From positions 12,279,296 through 12,343,295 of the forward strand of contig OX637292.1 in NCBI GenBank assembly GCA_951799445.1: a DNA stretch of 64,000 nt. The letters run 5' to 3'. The notes beneath the pieces are model-generated. The model did not search any database and had not been told where the DNA came from. It saw only the letters and a list, made by a program, of their open reading frames with translations. The position numbers were made by a program, and so were the translations under genes. Below are positions 23,022 to 36,710 of the stretch, one piece after another; positions within the stretch are counted from its first letter, which is position 1, and every line of letters begins with the position of its first letter. Source of the stretch: Pseudisothecium myosuroides. Taxonomy: Eukaryota; Streptophyta; Bryopsida; Hypnales; Lembophyllaceae.

Positions 23022-23475
23022 CTACTGGTTAGATTATTCTAGCAAGAAAATTAAACCTTGTCAAATTAATTTTTTTTTAATTTCAAAAATTGCGCTCAAA
23101 AATGAATTTTATAAGAAGATGCTTCCATTGCCCCCAAACCAAGATTCTCCATAACTTTCTCATCACTAGTCCAAATAGAATGATGCAAATCTTTCTATTT
23201 AGAAAAAAATATTTTCTATATGGAACAAAATTTTGAAAAATTTATTTTGACTTTTTGTAAATTTTTGTGTGTTGCCCAACGAGTTCTATTTTGGGCTTAT
23301 TGTAGCATAACTTTTTTTCCTAGGCATTGATTCCACTAGAAACTAGATTTGAAAAACTAATATATTTTTCTGTCTTAAAATTTAAAAAAAAAATTATGTC
23401 AAAAATTGAGGCCGTAGGAAGCTATCCAAAATCCAGTATTGTCCCTTGAGAAAACTATGGGACTTTTGGGATTAA
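22492..23475 (-). mobile_element. TTAA-flanked element, complete, expanded by (AT)n
   Basis: TTAA-CCTCTAAAGTCCAAAGG at the left and TGGGACTTTTGGGA-TTAA at the right. The interior is colinear with the element at 44063-45003 and inverted relative to 25574-26501. At about 984 bp it is slightly longer than its relatives because of an internal (AT)n tract at 22954-23019. Confidence 0.65.
22954..23019. repeat. (AT)n microsatellite
   Basis: About 33 uninterrupted AT units inside a TTAA-flanked element. Confidence 0.95.
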
Positions 23476-25573
23476 CTACCATGCAAAAATCATTGAGAAT
23501 TATTCACCAACAAAGTGCTATAAGAAAACTATAATAATAAACACTTGGAACTTCAAAAAGACCCTCATCAACATCACACATAAGTGCTTGTAAAAGTAAT
23601 GTAATTGATGCTATTTTATACTATTTAAATTCAAATAGGATGAATGCCATCCAAATTTCATGTAATTTCATCTACCTTCATCCAATTTTTTCAAAGTATC
23701 ATCCAAGTGTTCACACTATTTTATTATACTACATTCATCCAAATATCATTGAATTAGTGTAAGCAAGTATTGCAAGTATTGAGACTCTCACATTAATTGA
23801 ATTAACTTGAAAAGCTATATTTTTAACATAGCATATTATGTCACTAAACTAAAAACTCTTTGAGATAACTTTGTGAGGAAATTAATTTTTTTTGCTCTTT
23901 GTATTGGAAATGGCAAGTTTGATGGTTTCATGAAGAAAAAATGGATATGGGACTGTAGGGGCTAAGTTCAACTACCTAGACGATCTACAAATAAACCCAA
24001 AACAAAGCCAAGGATCTAGACCACAATTCACTAGAATATTAACAAATGTATCACATGGATTGCATGGAGTAGCGTGAACACCTATTTAACATTTTTTTAG
24101 TCCACTTAGAATCAAACTATGAAAAGTGCCCCATGTAGTTTGAAAAAAGTCAATCTTTAAAAAATATGACTTTTGATGAACATGGAATTAGACTTGAGAT
24201 TATTGTCATTTAAAAAGCATAAAAAAACTACATGAATTAGATTAAAAGAATCCAAATTTGGATATGGAATGTATATATATCATGTCATTTGTATGAATTT
24301 TGTTGTTAGGCACAATTTGCCATGGTTATTTTAATTCTTAATTTCAATGTCCTTCTAATGGTGTTGTATCTCAATTGTTTATTGTCTAAATTGAGATTTT
24401 ATTTGGTGAACATTTCCTATAATTTTTTGATGTGCTTTGAATGATGAATAATTCTAATTCTAATTCATTTATCAAAAAAAAGTTATATTTTTTGTTAGTC
24501 TAGTTTGTAGTTTGCATTGCGGATGCTCTTATGCTTCTAAGTCATAATAAATAAAAATAATCATAATGTTTGCCCAAAGGCCATCATAAATGAAGAGTTA
24601 ACTAATAATAATTTGATGTAATACATCTCAAAGATGTGAGTAGTATGCCTATCCTTGGTGTTGCTTATGTATGAGTCACTCTATTGTTCACTATAATTGT
24701 ACATTGCCATATGATTTGTCAAATGTTGTATTTTCACATGATGTATTCCCTAGTTGGAAAAATGGCTTCTTCTTTTAATTATGTGGAAAATTGCACGTTC
24801 TATATTGCATTCCCTTTAATTGAAAGGTTTTTGAAGCAACCAATGAGGTTCGGATCTTTAAATTTTCTATTTTGATGAATATAGAGTTCACCATTGGCTA
24901 TTGGTTAACATACACCTCTAAAGTCTAGACTTTATAGTCGCTAATCTATGACAAATGAAGTCTAAGACCTTTAACCTTGAAAAGAATAGATTGTAGCCAT
25001 TTTTCTAAACTTCATATTGCAACTATCTATAAATGTGATTTGTTGTATTTATGTTTCAAAAAAGTGAAAATATTCATATCAAATGCTCCAATACATGCTC
25101 AAAACATCTGAATTTTTTCTATAGGTTTATAATAAAGTGTAGAACATCATAGTACTTTTTTTTACCGTGTCATTCAAAAATTAAAAATCATCACTCCAAG
25201 GTTATAGGTCCAAAGTTCAAATTGATATAAAATATTCAATTATAGAATTTTATTTAAATTTCAAATTGAGTAGAAATCAAACTTGATAAGCTTCATTTCA
25301 TTAGTTAGACTCATATTTAAAAAAAGATCATTTTTATGGCTAAAATCAAATTAAGAGAAAGGAGTATAAGTTTCTAAAATTCACTTCATGGATTTGCCAT
25401 TTTCTTATGTAGTAAGTTGAGAATAGTACTAGGAAAGAATATCCAACACCATTCATTGGAATTGAATTCAAGCAAGTCCCTATAAAGAAATTGAGTGGAA
25501 AAATGTTTTTTTTCCATTGTTGGGCTTTCCCTAAAATCAACCAAAGGACACTTTTCTTCTTATGGGTTCTACA
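23476..25573. other. AT-rich gene-free stretch
   Basis: No gene seen. Around 24425-24475 a (TTCTAA)-like repeat ending in an A-tract resembles a retroelement 3' end on the plus strand. Short frames at 24684-24875 and 25346-25540 are unsupported. Confidence 0.45.
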
Positions 25574-26501
25574 TTAACCCATGAAGGCCCAAAGTCCCCT
25601 CGGGGGACACTTGGGATTTTGGGCAGGCTCGTGCGACCTGAAATTTCGACCTGATTTCTTGAAACTTTTTCTGAAGATAGGAAATCACATTAGCTTTCCA
25701 AAAATATAATTTTTTTTTCAATCGGTGCCCGGGAAAAAAAGTTATACCACCCAAAGTCAAAAAAGCAGTTCGCCAAGCAGAAAAAAAAAACTTTAAAAAA
25801 TTGAATTTTTTTTTCTTGGATTTTTTTTCTCAAAGATCATGTTTTTGTCTATATTTGAAGCTTTGATTCATTCTAATTGGACTTAGAATGAGAAAGATAT
25901 GGACAATCTTGTTTTTCGGGCAATCTAAGCGTCTTCTTCAAAAAACAAATTATAAAATTCATTTTTGAATGAAATTTTCGAAATTTTTCAAAATTTTTTT
26001 TTTGAAAAGGTTAAGTTTGTTTGCAAGAACAATCCCATCGTTGGGATTATGGTTTTTTAATTCCATCTAAGAGCTATTGAAGATTTAGTGTTTTGTTCAA
26101 TTTTGGGCCTACTTCTATTTAACAATTTTTTATATGTGAAAATCAAGTTTTGACATTCTGAAATTTTTTTTCCCGACTCTCAACTCAAATGTTTAACATA
26201 AAAAATTTTAACTTTATGGTGTGTAGTGCAAAAAAAATCCACAAATGGGCGTCAAAGTCATCTGAAATTGCAATTCAGAGTTCAAAAAACTTCCTTTTCC
26301 AACTTCAAACGCTAAAATCTTCCAATCCGTACGGTCAAACTTCATGAAATTTTTACCACATGATTTGAGACAAGTGAAGTACAAGATCCTATGGGTAGAT
26401 TCTAAAAAAAAGTTTTTTTTGGTTTAGGGAGTGATCGCAGCAGAAATGGCAGTTTTCAGTGGTTTCGGAGCCAGATAATGCCTTGGGCCTTTAGGGGTTA
26501 A
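25574..26501 (+). mobile_element. TTAA-flanked (piggyBac-like) element, complete, 928 bp
   Basis: TTAA-CCCATGAAGGCCCAAAG at the left and CCTTGGGCCTTTAGGGG-TTAA at the right, with imperfect inverted termini of about 16 bp. Used here as the reference copy of the family. No open frame of transposase length. piggyBac elements duplicate TTAA and begin CCC(T/Y)A, which this fits. Assignment without a transposase remains an inference. Confidence 0.7.
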
Positions 26502-28925
26502 TATAAGACACTAAAAAAATCAAAATATTTTAAAATATATTTATAGAGTTGAAAAGCAACTTTTCATACAAAGGACATATTTTGTTCAAATCCCATTGTC
26601 TAAAAGAGTGACCTTGAGGTCGGAATTGGTTAGCCAATTTTGGAGTGACCTTTGAGGTTTCTGTATTGATAAATATTGGGTCAAAATTGTGAGCATGGGG
26701 TTTGTTGGGAGTGTGTTTGAAGTCACAAGCCCATGATTAAAATTAAAATAGTAATCTAAATGATGGAATGAAGCTAGGAGTAAAATGATAGAATGAAGTT
26801 TGAATGAAAATAATAAAATATTGAAGAGACAACAAAAATAAGTGAATTTTGAAGTTCCATAATTAAAATTGAAGTCTGCAAAGAATTTAGTGTCTTTTCA
26901 ATTGAAGAAGTTGAAAAAGTTGTTTTAAAAAACCAATGAAAAGCTTAGTTTGGGGTTCAATAAATTTTCTAAATCAAAGACCCAAAAAATTTGGAATTAA
27001 AAATAACAATTGATATGGTTTTGAGCATGTGGAATGGTTTGGTAGGTGGTAGATAGGCCGTAATTTACATGGTATAAATTGAAGTATCAACCAAACTTCA
27101 AAATATCCTAAATGCTTATTTGGTCAATTATAAATGCATGGTTTAGGAAAAAACAAATTCTTGTATAAAAATCCCCAAGGTTTTGAATTTTTTTTTATAT
27201 GAGAACCCTCATAAATCATTTTTTTCATCAAAATTTTATTATTTTTGTCTTGACTTCAAAATTCCATTATTTCAATTAAGACTTCAAATTTTTGTTATTT
27301 CCGTCCTAGCTTCATTCCATTAAGTTAGTCGTGATTCAAATGCGCCCATAGTTGCAAAGTGGACTCTAAGGTCATATCCTTGAAGAAAATGCTATAAACC
27401 CTACTTACAACACCATATTGTAGAGCAGGCTACAAGGTACATCAATACTTCATTGACTAAAGAAGGTTCACCTAGTTCCTCAAAGAAGGTACTACCAACC
27501 ATATTTTTGAAGCTCACATATTAGTGTAAAAATTTCCATTGTGAAGGTCTTGTGATCTAATAAAGAGTCTAGAAACCTTAAGTTGGACATTACTGGTAGT
27601 ATGGAGAGAAGAGGAGCCCTAATAAATTTTTAATTAAAGCTATGCTAAACATTTTAAATCTCACATGTGATTAATACCTCTTCTGTTGTGAAAGTGATAA
27701 AATTATTTGTTGATTTTATCATTATTCATTCTTAAAATTCCACATGCACTAAGATTTTGATTTGAAATATGTTTTTTTTTTAAATTATTAGAGAATGCAA
27801 TTTGGAGATGTACTAGGATGGCAAAAAAATGATAGAGGAGTTGGCAACAAAAATAACTGATGATGGTAGTTGGAGTAGGATTCTAAGTGCACTTGTCCAT
27901 TCTTTATACCTATGGTTGGGTTAGTTATTCTACCATCTTTGTCCACTATATTCTCTTAATTTTATATGTTCACTCCTTTATTGCTATCTCTTCTTCATAC
28001 TTTATCAAACGTGGATTTTAGCAATTCTTGAATACTTCCTAAACCTTGATTTTCTCCAAATCTATTGACTTTTCAATAACACATTAGTCTTGGACATTTT
28101 GCCTTTTCAAATTTATGAATGTTAAAGAATTTAAATTCAAATGTAAGATCTTTTCCATTGTAATGGCAAAATATGCCTTTTCAATGGATTGATACAACAG
28201 ATAAATATGGTAGTTATTAAATTATATATTGTTAAAAGTTTAAGTCTTGACAGTTTTAGAAAATTGAGCTAAGTATAGACTTGTCAAATTATTGTGCAAT
28301 ACCTCTAAGAATAGTTCCAAAGAGTGTCATTTTTTGAGAATATTTGTGAAAGACATTTGATGATTTTGAATTTGAGTTAAGAAAAATGCTTGATCCAAAT
28401 TTTGCAAAAGGTTGTAGCTTTTGAATTTTTATTATTATTTATAATATTGAAATTCAAAAACATCATTTGGATTATTGTTATTTAAAAAAAAATTGGATAT
28501 AGCAATAGATCAATTTATTGTCAAAAATACTTGTACAATAAATTTTCCTTAAAAATTTAAATTTATCAGAAGTTTGTGTATTACATTCATTTTTAATTTA
28601 TAAAAATAGAATATAATTTTATTTTTTTATAAGAAAAAGAATATGTGCATAGTTATAAAAGAAGATGAAATATTACAAATTTACATTATAGGCTTGTTGG
28701 TGATTTAAAAAATCACCTACAAAAAGAAAAATTAGGGACGAGATGGTCAAGAAAAATAAAAGTAACAAGGCAAATGTGGCAATTGAAAGCTTGCAAAAAG
28801 AGACTTCCAAGATGTTGAGGAAACAATATAGTCACAATTGGTGGGCATGGAGAGGCACTAGGAGGAAATTTGAAATGGATTACAAATAAAATACTTAGAT
28901 TGGTAACAAAAACAAATCCTTAATT
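26502..28925. other. AT-rich upstream stretch
   Basis: No gene, RNA or terminal repeat recognised over about 2.4 kb. The last few hundred bases must contain the promoter and leader of the gene starting at 28926, but no convincing TATA box stands out in such AT-rich DNA. Confidence 0.4.
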
Positions 28926-31905
28926 ATGGATGAGGTAAATCGGGAAAGAACAATGATGCAAGGACCATCATCAATAAACCCTAATTGGGTTCCTCGACCA
29001 AAACTTGAAATTCCCAACACCGAACCGACTACACCAAGGAGACAAGGAGCAAGTGCACAATCTCCTCGTGGAATCTATGACTTTCCCATTTCCCCTCAAA
29101 GTCCTGGAGAAGGCATGGTACTGAGCCCACCAATAAAAACATCTCCAATGAAGACAATACCAAGATCATTGTGGATAACACAAGACAATTATATTGATTT
29201 GGTGCCAAATTGCACTCAATATAGTCCTAGAAGCAATCATCCTGGTCATGGATTTGGAGATTGCAACATTGAATGCAATAGTAATAGTAGCAATAGTAAT
29301 AGTAGCAATAGTAATAATGGCAACAAAAATTTGGAACAAAATTCCAAACTTTCACCATTTTTGAAGCAAGGAGACAATGTTTTGGTTCGTTGTAATAAAA
29401 GCAAGTGGCTTCTTGGTCAGGTGTAAATTTCTAGTATTTCATAATTAAATTTTTTCTTAAAATATTTGTAACAAAATCATATATTTATCAATTTTGTAAG
29501 GACAAAATGGATTTTTCATTGCTAAGATTAAAATATTAAAAAAAATTAATTCTTACATTTCAACAATGTTTAAATAAACACATTTTTTTTTCATTTGGAG
29601 TTTTTTAGGTGAAGCGTGTATTAAGTACAAGTATTAAAGTCTGGATTGGTGCAGCGGAAACATTAGTTGATGTTCCACAAGAGTTGTTTCCAACCCATTT
29701 AGCACGTATGGAATGCGCAACAACATGTTCTTCTTCTAGTGAATGTTATACTACACATCTTCACCATACAAAACAACAAATCAAAAATCGAGTGCTATGT
29801 GTGAGACCTGCACATTTGTCACATAGACATCTATTTCAAATCATTTCACCTAACAATTCAATGACCAATTCTGCTCAACAGGTTTCAAATTTTTGAACTT
29901 AGTAAATCGTTATTTTAAGTTACTAAATTTTGTAGTCTAACATATTAATAACAAGAGTAGTAAAATCAACTTTTATAAAGTATGAACTTGAAATTTAAGT
30001 AAAAAAAATTTAATTTATTTTTCTATTCAATTCAAATAATTGAATATGACCACATTATATAGCATTATATGCTCTAAACTATAATTTTTAAATAATAAAT
30101 ATTCAAAACGATTTGAGTTTGTTTCATCACTTTGTGTCCAAAAACTATAAATTTTTAATATTTTAGATATTAAATTATTGAAATAAAATTAAGATTGATA
30201 GTAGCATTTAATCCTCTGAATTGCTAAAATCATTTTGTTTATGAAAATTAAAATACTTATTAATAGATACAAGCATTTACTTTAATATCCTTAAGTCTTT
30301 GGAATACTATTTTTGGTATATTTTAAAAATATAGTGCTAGTGTATACTAATGTTTCTTAAAGCATGATTGTTCTCATTATTACAGATGTGCCAAGTTCAA
30401 TGCCCAAGTCCTACATCTACAACCCCAAGAACAAAGTGTGAAACAAACCTTCATTTTAATCCTATGAAGGCTCCCAATCCACCAAATTTGCTTGAACATA
30501 TTGCTAGTTTGGAGAAAAATGGGATCATCCCTCCAAAACGCTCTACACTACAACAACCAGGGATTTATTCTGAACAACTTAATACAACAAGAGAAGATTT
30601 GAATCCACAAGAAGTTGTGTTTGATGGTCACAAAGGATTTGCTAATCTACAAGCTGAATACAATTGGAGACTACACATGTACCAAAGGAATCAACAAGGT
30701 AATCTTTGTCCTTTCTTATTCTAAATTAAAATTGATAGAATTTGAAAATCCATATAAATAATTAAATCCAATCAAAAATATTATGCAAAATTTTTTAACT
30801 TAAAAATTCAAGTTTTAGCCCTACATAAATAGTACAACATATTTTTGAAACTTCAATCGTAATAAATTAGAAGTATATAAATTTTACAATCACAAATCAA
30901 GTTCTTAAAGAAAGCCATATAAATTTCAATGAGTTCACATTAAAAAAAATTCACACTTACACTAAACTTAACTTAATATTATGCTTATATGGTTCTTTGA
31001 CTGAACACTCGTCTTACTTCATTTTATTAATACTAGAATGTATTTGGATGAAAAAGATTTGCCTATTGGCAATTGAAACTTATTAAATACATCTAATTGA
31101 AACTTCATAATAAATATACTAAATAAAAAAAACAATCAATTCTATTGATGTATTTTGTATTTTTGTTTTAGAAAATAGACCAAGCTATCCAAGACCTTCA
31201 ACATTGCCAATGTTGAATGTCAATCTAAACAATGAGGGTACACCAAATTCAAATTCACCATTTCTACTCGGAAAAAACTGCAACAACTACCACCATATCA
31301 AAACATCACCACATGGAAGTCCTCAACAACTATATAACATTAATCAAGAACCAGCAATGCATGCTTTTTATGAGGATCCACATGAATCCACTTTGTATGA
31401 ATCCCACTATGAACAATTTGTGGCACCACAAATGGTGACAAAAAGTACGATGACAAATTTTGGGGACACTAAGAGTCCCAAGAGACCACCTACTCCACCA
31501 CCACAATTATTGACAAAAGGTATGATGGATCTTAGGGACAATAAGAGTCCTAAAAGACCACCTACTCCACCACCACAATTATTGACAAAAGGTATGATGG
31601 ATCTTAGGGACAATAAGAGTCCTAAAAGACCACCTATACCATCTCTTATCAAAGGTAAAGAAATATGTGAAGATCAAGAATGCCCAAGTTGGGCAAAAGG
31701 CACTGATTTCCATCAAAATTTGGTAAGCAACCAAGGTATGTCCCTTGAACGGTCTGTTTCTTTGGATAGTTTCAAGCCACCAAATTTTTCCAATTTGGTA
31801 GCCCCTCGATCTCCTGGAGCCAGACCATCAAAAAATGCAACATCCTTTGCTGCACCTATGTGGGTGACAGTTATTGACAATGGGCAAAATACTCGCAAGT
31901 TATAA
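28926..31905 (+). CDS. Unknown four-exon gene: possible Tudor-like domain plus proline-rich 24-residue repeats
   Basis: Exons 28926-29420, 29609-29881, 30386-30698 and 31172-31905 join in frame through GT-AG introns, giving about 604 aa. The N-terminus is rich in Pro, Ser and Thr (TTPRRQG, SPRGIYDFPISPQSPG), followed by an Asn/Ser tract coded by AAT/AGT repeats (29277-29330). Across the first splice it reads GDNVLVRCNKSKWLLGQ-VKRVL and then KVWIGAAETLVDVPQEL. A basic residue followed by W.(L/I)G.V in a short beta-rich unit recalls Tudor/Agenet-type modules, but the match is by eye only. The last exon carries KSPKRPPTPPPQLL as part of a 72-bp tandem repeat. The rest is low-complexity. I do not recognise the family. 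The long coherent frames and clean splice sites argue it is a real gene. Nucleus-directed chromatin binding is only a guess. Confidence 0.65.
31471..31640 (+). repeat. 72-bp coding tandem repeat (24 residues)
   Basis: Units start at 31471, 31543 and 31615. The first two are full length and nearly identical, the third diverges after KSPKRPP. Each encodes KSPKRPPTPPPQLL followed by TKGMMDLRDN. The preserved frame and low divergence suggest recent expansion. Confidence 0.9.
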
Positions 31906-32751
31906 AGATTTGTATCACTTATGGTATAATTAATTCTCCTATGAATATTGTGGTATGGTTAATTCACCATTGAAAATGACTTATTTCTTGAGGTCTTAGA
32001 GGTAACTAATGTGTGCAAATTGCCCCTTAAGGACTAAAGGGGAATTCAATTTTTCAAAATTCAACTATAAAATTCAACTTGGAATGATACTTTAATAATG
32101 ACTTTCAAACAAAAGTTGTAAATATATTGCATAGATCACATTTATATAGTTAGATCAATTGTTGCACTAACCAATATTTTTTCAAAACAATTGAAACCAA
32201 CCATAAAAGAATTCTTTCTAAAATAGATTGAATACTTCTAATTTTTACAATATTTCACAAAATATAACCAATATTTTCATAAGAATTTTTTCTTTAAATT
32301 CAAAATATGAAGATTTAATTAGTATGGTGATATTTTACAAATTTTATATCACTTATTTATTCAATTTGTTTTTAAAGTAAATTGAAAATTTTACTTCAAT
32401 TTGAGGTCAAATATACTTGTACATGTTGAACCATAGAATATTTGGATTCAAAAACAAACTCTATGCCTTACAAATTAAAAAAACTAACACAATAATTTAT
32501 AGTCATTTAGATGGATGAAAAAACCAAAATTCTTTGTGGTTCGGACATGATTGTATTCATATACATGTTGTTTGAATTTTTAACATCAAGTCCTTTTGGA
32601 ATTAAACAATTGCAAGCAAGAAGAATTGTTGTAGTAAACAAATGACTAGTTCTAAATTTAAAAAAAAGGCAAATACATAAATATCACTACAATATCTAAA
32701 CTTGGGTAAGGATTGAACAACCAAAATTGACCAAGTAAATTTAATAAAATA
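31906..32751. other. 3' flank of the unknown gene
   Basis: AT-rich, with no gene. It presumably includes the 3' untranslated region. A polyadenylation signal cannot be chosen confidently in this composition. Confidence 0.4.
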
Positions 32752-32993
32752 CTAGCATGCCAAGTGTTGTTGCTACAATCAAAATGAAAGTAAAAGTAAG
32801 TTTTTAATATTTTAATTCAAAATTCAATATCTTGTCTTCATTGAGTTGGAATGCCATGAAATGAAGTCCGAGTACCTCCTTCACTAAGGGCTTTCCAATG
32901 GTATCAAAAACATGATAGGGGGACGCATGGTCTAAGAGATCTCATTGTAACAAACAAAACAAAACATACAAACAACTTAACTTAAGGTGTGGA
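32752..32993 (-). mobile_element. Helitron-like element, copy 8 (complete, one core unit)
   Basis: On the minus strand it starts TCCACACCTTAAG after A and ends CTTGGCATGCTAG before T. It is the most diverged complete copy, but both termini and the A^T insertion are kept. Confidence 0.65.
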
Positions 32994-35718
32994 TAGTTAT
33001 TAGTATTAAACTCCTTTAATTTTGTTGACTCTTATTGACAATTGATAAAATTTAACAATGCATCCAACATGAATTTGATGTACGCAATATAATTAAACTG
33101 AAAATTTAAGTGTTGGTCATAAATATATCCCCCCAAAACCTTAGAACCTTAGGCCAAAATCAATAGGAATTGCTTTTGGAAAAATATTTTACTTATTTAG
33201 AGTTATCACTTTATTGTTCTTCATTCAAAATACACTTAATCCTAAAAAGGCGGCCAATAACTAAATTATAAAGCTTCAAGAATTTTTAATTTCTAAGTCC
33301 CGTTCAACTTCTATAACTAAATAGAATGAATTACTTTCTAATTTTTACAAATGAAATTGCATGCCTTAAAAGAAACTAAATTGTAAATCTTCAAAAATCT
33401 TCAATTCTATGCTCCATTTGGCAACTATCAAAGAGTGAAAATGATATCATTTCTACTTTTTACAAATGTAATCATAATGAAAATTTCCATATATTTTTAA
33501 CAATTTGAAATTGCCATGATTTTTTTATAGGAAGTTTGAAAAAGAGTTCATGTCAAGTACAAAAAATGCTTAAAAAAATTAAGATTTTACAAAATGTATG
33601 ATGATAACTGATTACAATGTATACCAAAATTTTATGAAAATCAATATTTAGAAAATCCATACACTATAATATTAAGATCAAACTTCAAACTACTATAAAT
33701 ATTAAATTTTAGAAATTTAAAATTTAAAATAGAAACACGACTTGATGGGTTTCATTTGTTTAGTTGAACTAATAATTACAAAGGATCAATTTGATGGTCA
33801 AAAGTGAGATGAACAAGAAATTATCAGATGCCAAAATGCACTATGGTAGAATGATTCACTGTCATTGTCATTTGTTTGTCGTTGCATATATTTAGACTAA
33901 TCGGATTTATGAATTAAAGGTTTCTTCATATAAGGTAAAATAATCTATTGTTGTTCGTTTGCACATGTTTAGATTGATCAAATTCACAAATTTCTTTTTG
34001 TAATGAAATGGCAAATCGAAGATTTTTACACAAGTATTTTGATCAATTCAATTTTAGTAAAAAAGACACACTATAGGTGGTCAAAGCAAAAACATATGGT
34101 TTCCCTTAGTTGTCCCAATGGGGAGACTATTCTCATCCATTTGGATTCAAATGTGGTTCTTTCTACTCCCTAGTCCCTATATGGTTGCAATAGTAATCCA
34201 AAAGCATCCCTTCAAATTGCATGGTGGTATTCAAGTTATTGAATTGCACCTTTTCAATCCAATTCCACACTGAAGTTGTCATAATGCCAATCTTGATAGT
34301 GTAATGAAATGAATATGGAATAAAATCCTTTACCATGTGTAGAAACTACATGGTAGTCATTGAAGTTATTAAATTGTGACTTTCCATACTATGGGGTACC
34401 ATTGGGCAAAAAGTGCGAGTCGCAATTGGTCTAGGGGGATATTGGGTTTATAATGTAACTACACCAAAAATCGCACAAATAAGCAATTCAACTTGATTTC
34501 CATTATTGTATTGAAAAACATTTTGTAGGATCTTACTGGTAGTCAAAAGTGAATTCTAGATTCTCTTAGAATGCATAGTTATCATTATTATATTGAAAAT
34601 GTTTTATGGAGTCTTGTTGGTAGTCAAAAGTGGATTCTAGGTTTTCTTAGAATGCATTTTTGGAACACAATATGAATAAACTACAAATTTTTTGATTGCT
34701 GAAAATAGGTGTTTTTAAAACCGACCATAGACTTGTGGGAGTACATTTTCAACAAGAATCAAGAATGGTCAATTTTAGAAAGTGGTTGAAATTAGGTGTA
34801 GTTACCTTATACTCCCTTTGTCTCGAATTAAATCTGGGGTTTCATGGAAAACACTAGATTAGCGCGGAAAGTGCTCCTATTTAGACGTGACTGCATAATT
34901 GTTGTAGCATTTACTCTACCCTAGTAGACCTAAAAGTTTGGAAGCTGAAAGTCAAGCACAAGAAGTTGAAAAAAAGTGACAAAATTGAAAATTTTCTCGT
35001 TTTTTTCAAGTGGCTCCGGGGGAATGAATGTTGGCCATCCTGCTAGCAACTCCGGTGGATTTGGCTTCAAGCGGCAGATTCTATGCATTGAACAATAGTG
35101 GGGTCCAACGTTCAAACCCTCAAACATTGCATCAGTGAACTTTGAGAAAGCTCCTCCCGGTCGATTTTGATGAATTGCAGTGAACGTTCCACCATGGTTT
35201 TCCTGCAGCCAGAGTCTGTGATCCTTCTCTGATCACGAGTCTTCAAAGTTCTTTGAAGGAATGAGAAATATCGGAAGCATGAGGTTCAAGTCCAACTCTG
35301 TTAAGTGAACTTCGAGGCTAAGATTAGAAGTACGCATGCGACTTTGATTTCGCAGACCCATCTGGAAATTTTTCCCTTCTTCATTTCTGTGTTGATGACA
35401 CAACATGATCGACATTACAGTTCCATTAGAAGCACTGGGAGAAGCATGCACTATTTAACCAAGTGCGATTAGTGCATTGCAACTTAGATCGACCAGCCCC
35501 CTGTTCATTGTGTTTCATATGCTCCCGTGAAGGAACAACAATTAGTGGTGGAATCAGTGGGATCATGTTTCTCATGTCCTATTCTTGAATGCTTCATGTT
35601 ATCTCACATTAAACAGATTCCTTTTGGGGTTGATATTCACGTCTATGATTCTTTTTTGAGTTGATCTATTTACATGTCCTACTCTCGTCGATACAACTGG
35701 ACCTTTTCTGCAGGTGAG
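32994..35718. other. AT-rich intergenic stretch
   Basis: No gene recognised. At 34495-34650 there is a local direct duplication: TGTATTGAAAAACATTTTGTAGG...AGTCAAAAGTGAATTCTAG... and a second copy about 85-90 bp later. Frames at 34930-35127 and 35233-35451 lack support. Confidence 0.45.
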
Positions 35719-35948
35719 TTAACGCTTAAAGGACGGACTGGTGACTGTGGAAATCATCCGTTTGAATACCGTGAGAATCATTGCCTTAAAAAAAATGGAA
35801 AAGCACTCATTGGAAGTCAACCTACTGTAGAAGACCTTCCCTTTTCACAACAAACTTCAGAGGATGAATAGTTGTACTTTTGTCCACATGCAAAGATTTT
35901 TTGCCATTCATCGGACACCAAACATCCGCCACGTCGTTCAAGGGTTAA
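35719..35948 (+). mobile_element. Short TTAA-flanked element, copy 1 (230 bp)
   Basis: TTAA-CGCTTAAAGGACGGACTGG at the left and GTCGTTCAAGGG-TTAA at the right. Colinear and in the same orientation as 42261-42489 at the other side of ATG6. Its terminus shares CYTAAAGG with the larger TTAA family. Confidence 0.75.
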
Positions 35949-36710
35949 TAACATACTATCTTGCTTCACAGTTGAAATTTTCTATTTGTTGTGGAATAGG
36001 TTGTCACGTTTGCCTGTCTGTAATGCTCGTCATATGTGAATGCAACAATTTCTCTTCGTTTTGATGAAACATCGAATTTAATTTGAGACAAGCAAATTTA
36101 TTTCGAGACAGAGGGAGTACCTTATACCTTACATGGTGTTCCATTCTCAAACATTGTTCTGAAGTTTGGGCAATCAAAAACTACACTATTAAATGGCTGG
36201 CATACACATCAACATCTCTTCAAAAAACATCATCCAATCTCCATAATTGTGAAACTGAGTTGAATAAACAATACTGTATTTTTTATGTCACCTTGGACTT
36301 CCCATATAATGGACTCCTTCCAATTTCAAATGTATGTACAAGACCCTGCAGGTTCCTAAGAATGTCCAACACCTATTGGCCAACTCAAGCATGTCATGGC
36401 CGTTGGAAGTTAACAACCACATTTTCTGTTTCTTCCATACCCAATCAAGAGCTAAACGCTCTCTTCATACAAGTAGACGAATACTGTACAATCTGTTACC
36501 TTCCTGAGCAAGCCAAACCCCATCTGAGACCTGCAAAAAATACACGGCAATAAGCCTCGCCAGAACACAGCTGAGCTACTGTCACTTGATGTTCCTTCAT
36601 ACTCGGTATGTCAACCGCAACACGAGTATCAGCCTGAAACCGTAGAAGAATGTTCAGCATTTGCGAAATGAGGTTTGTTGCTGTGGTTTGAACTCACACC
36701 AATACTACTC

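Noticed and set aside
35233..35451. Minus-strand frame near the ATG6 3' side
   Set aside because: No motif, no splice context, and it does not extend into neighbouring open frames.
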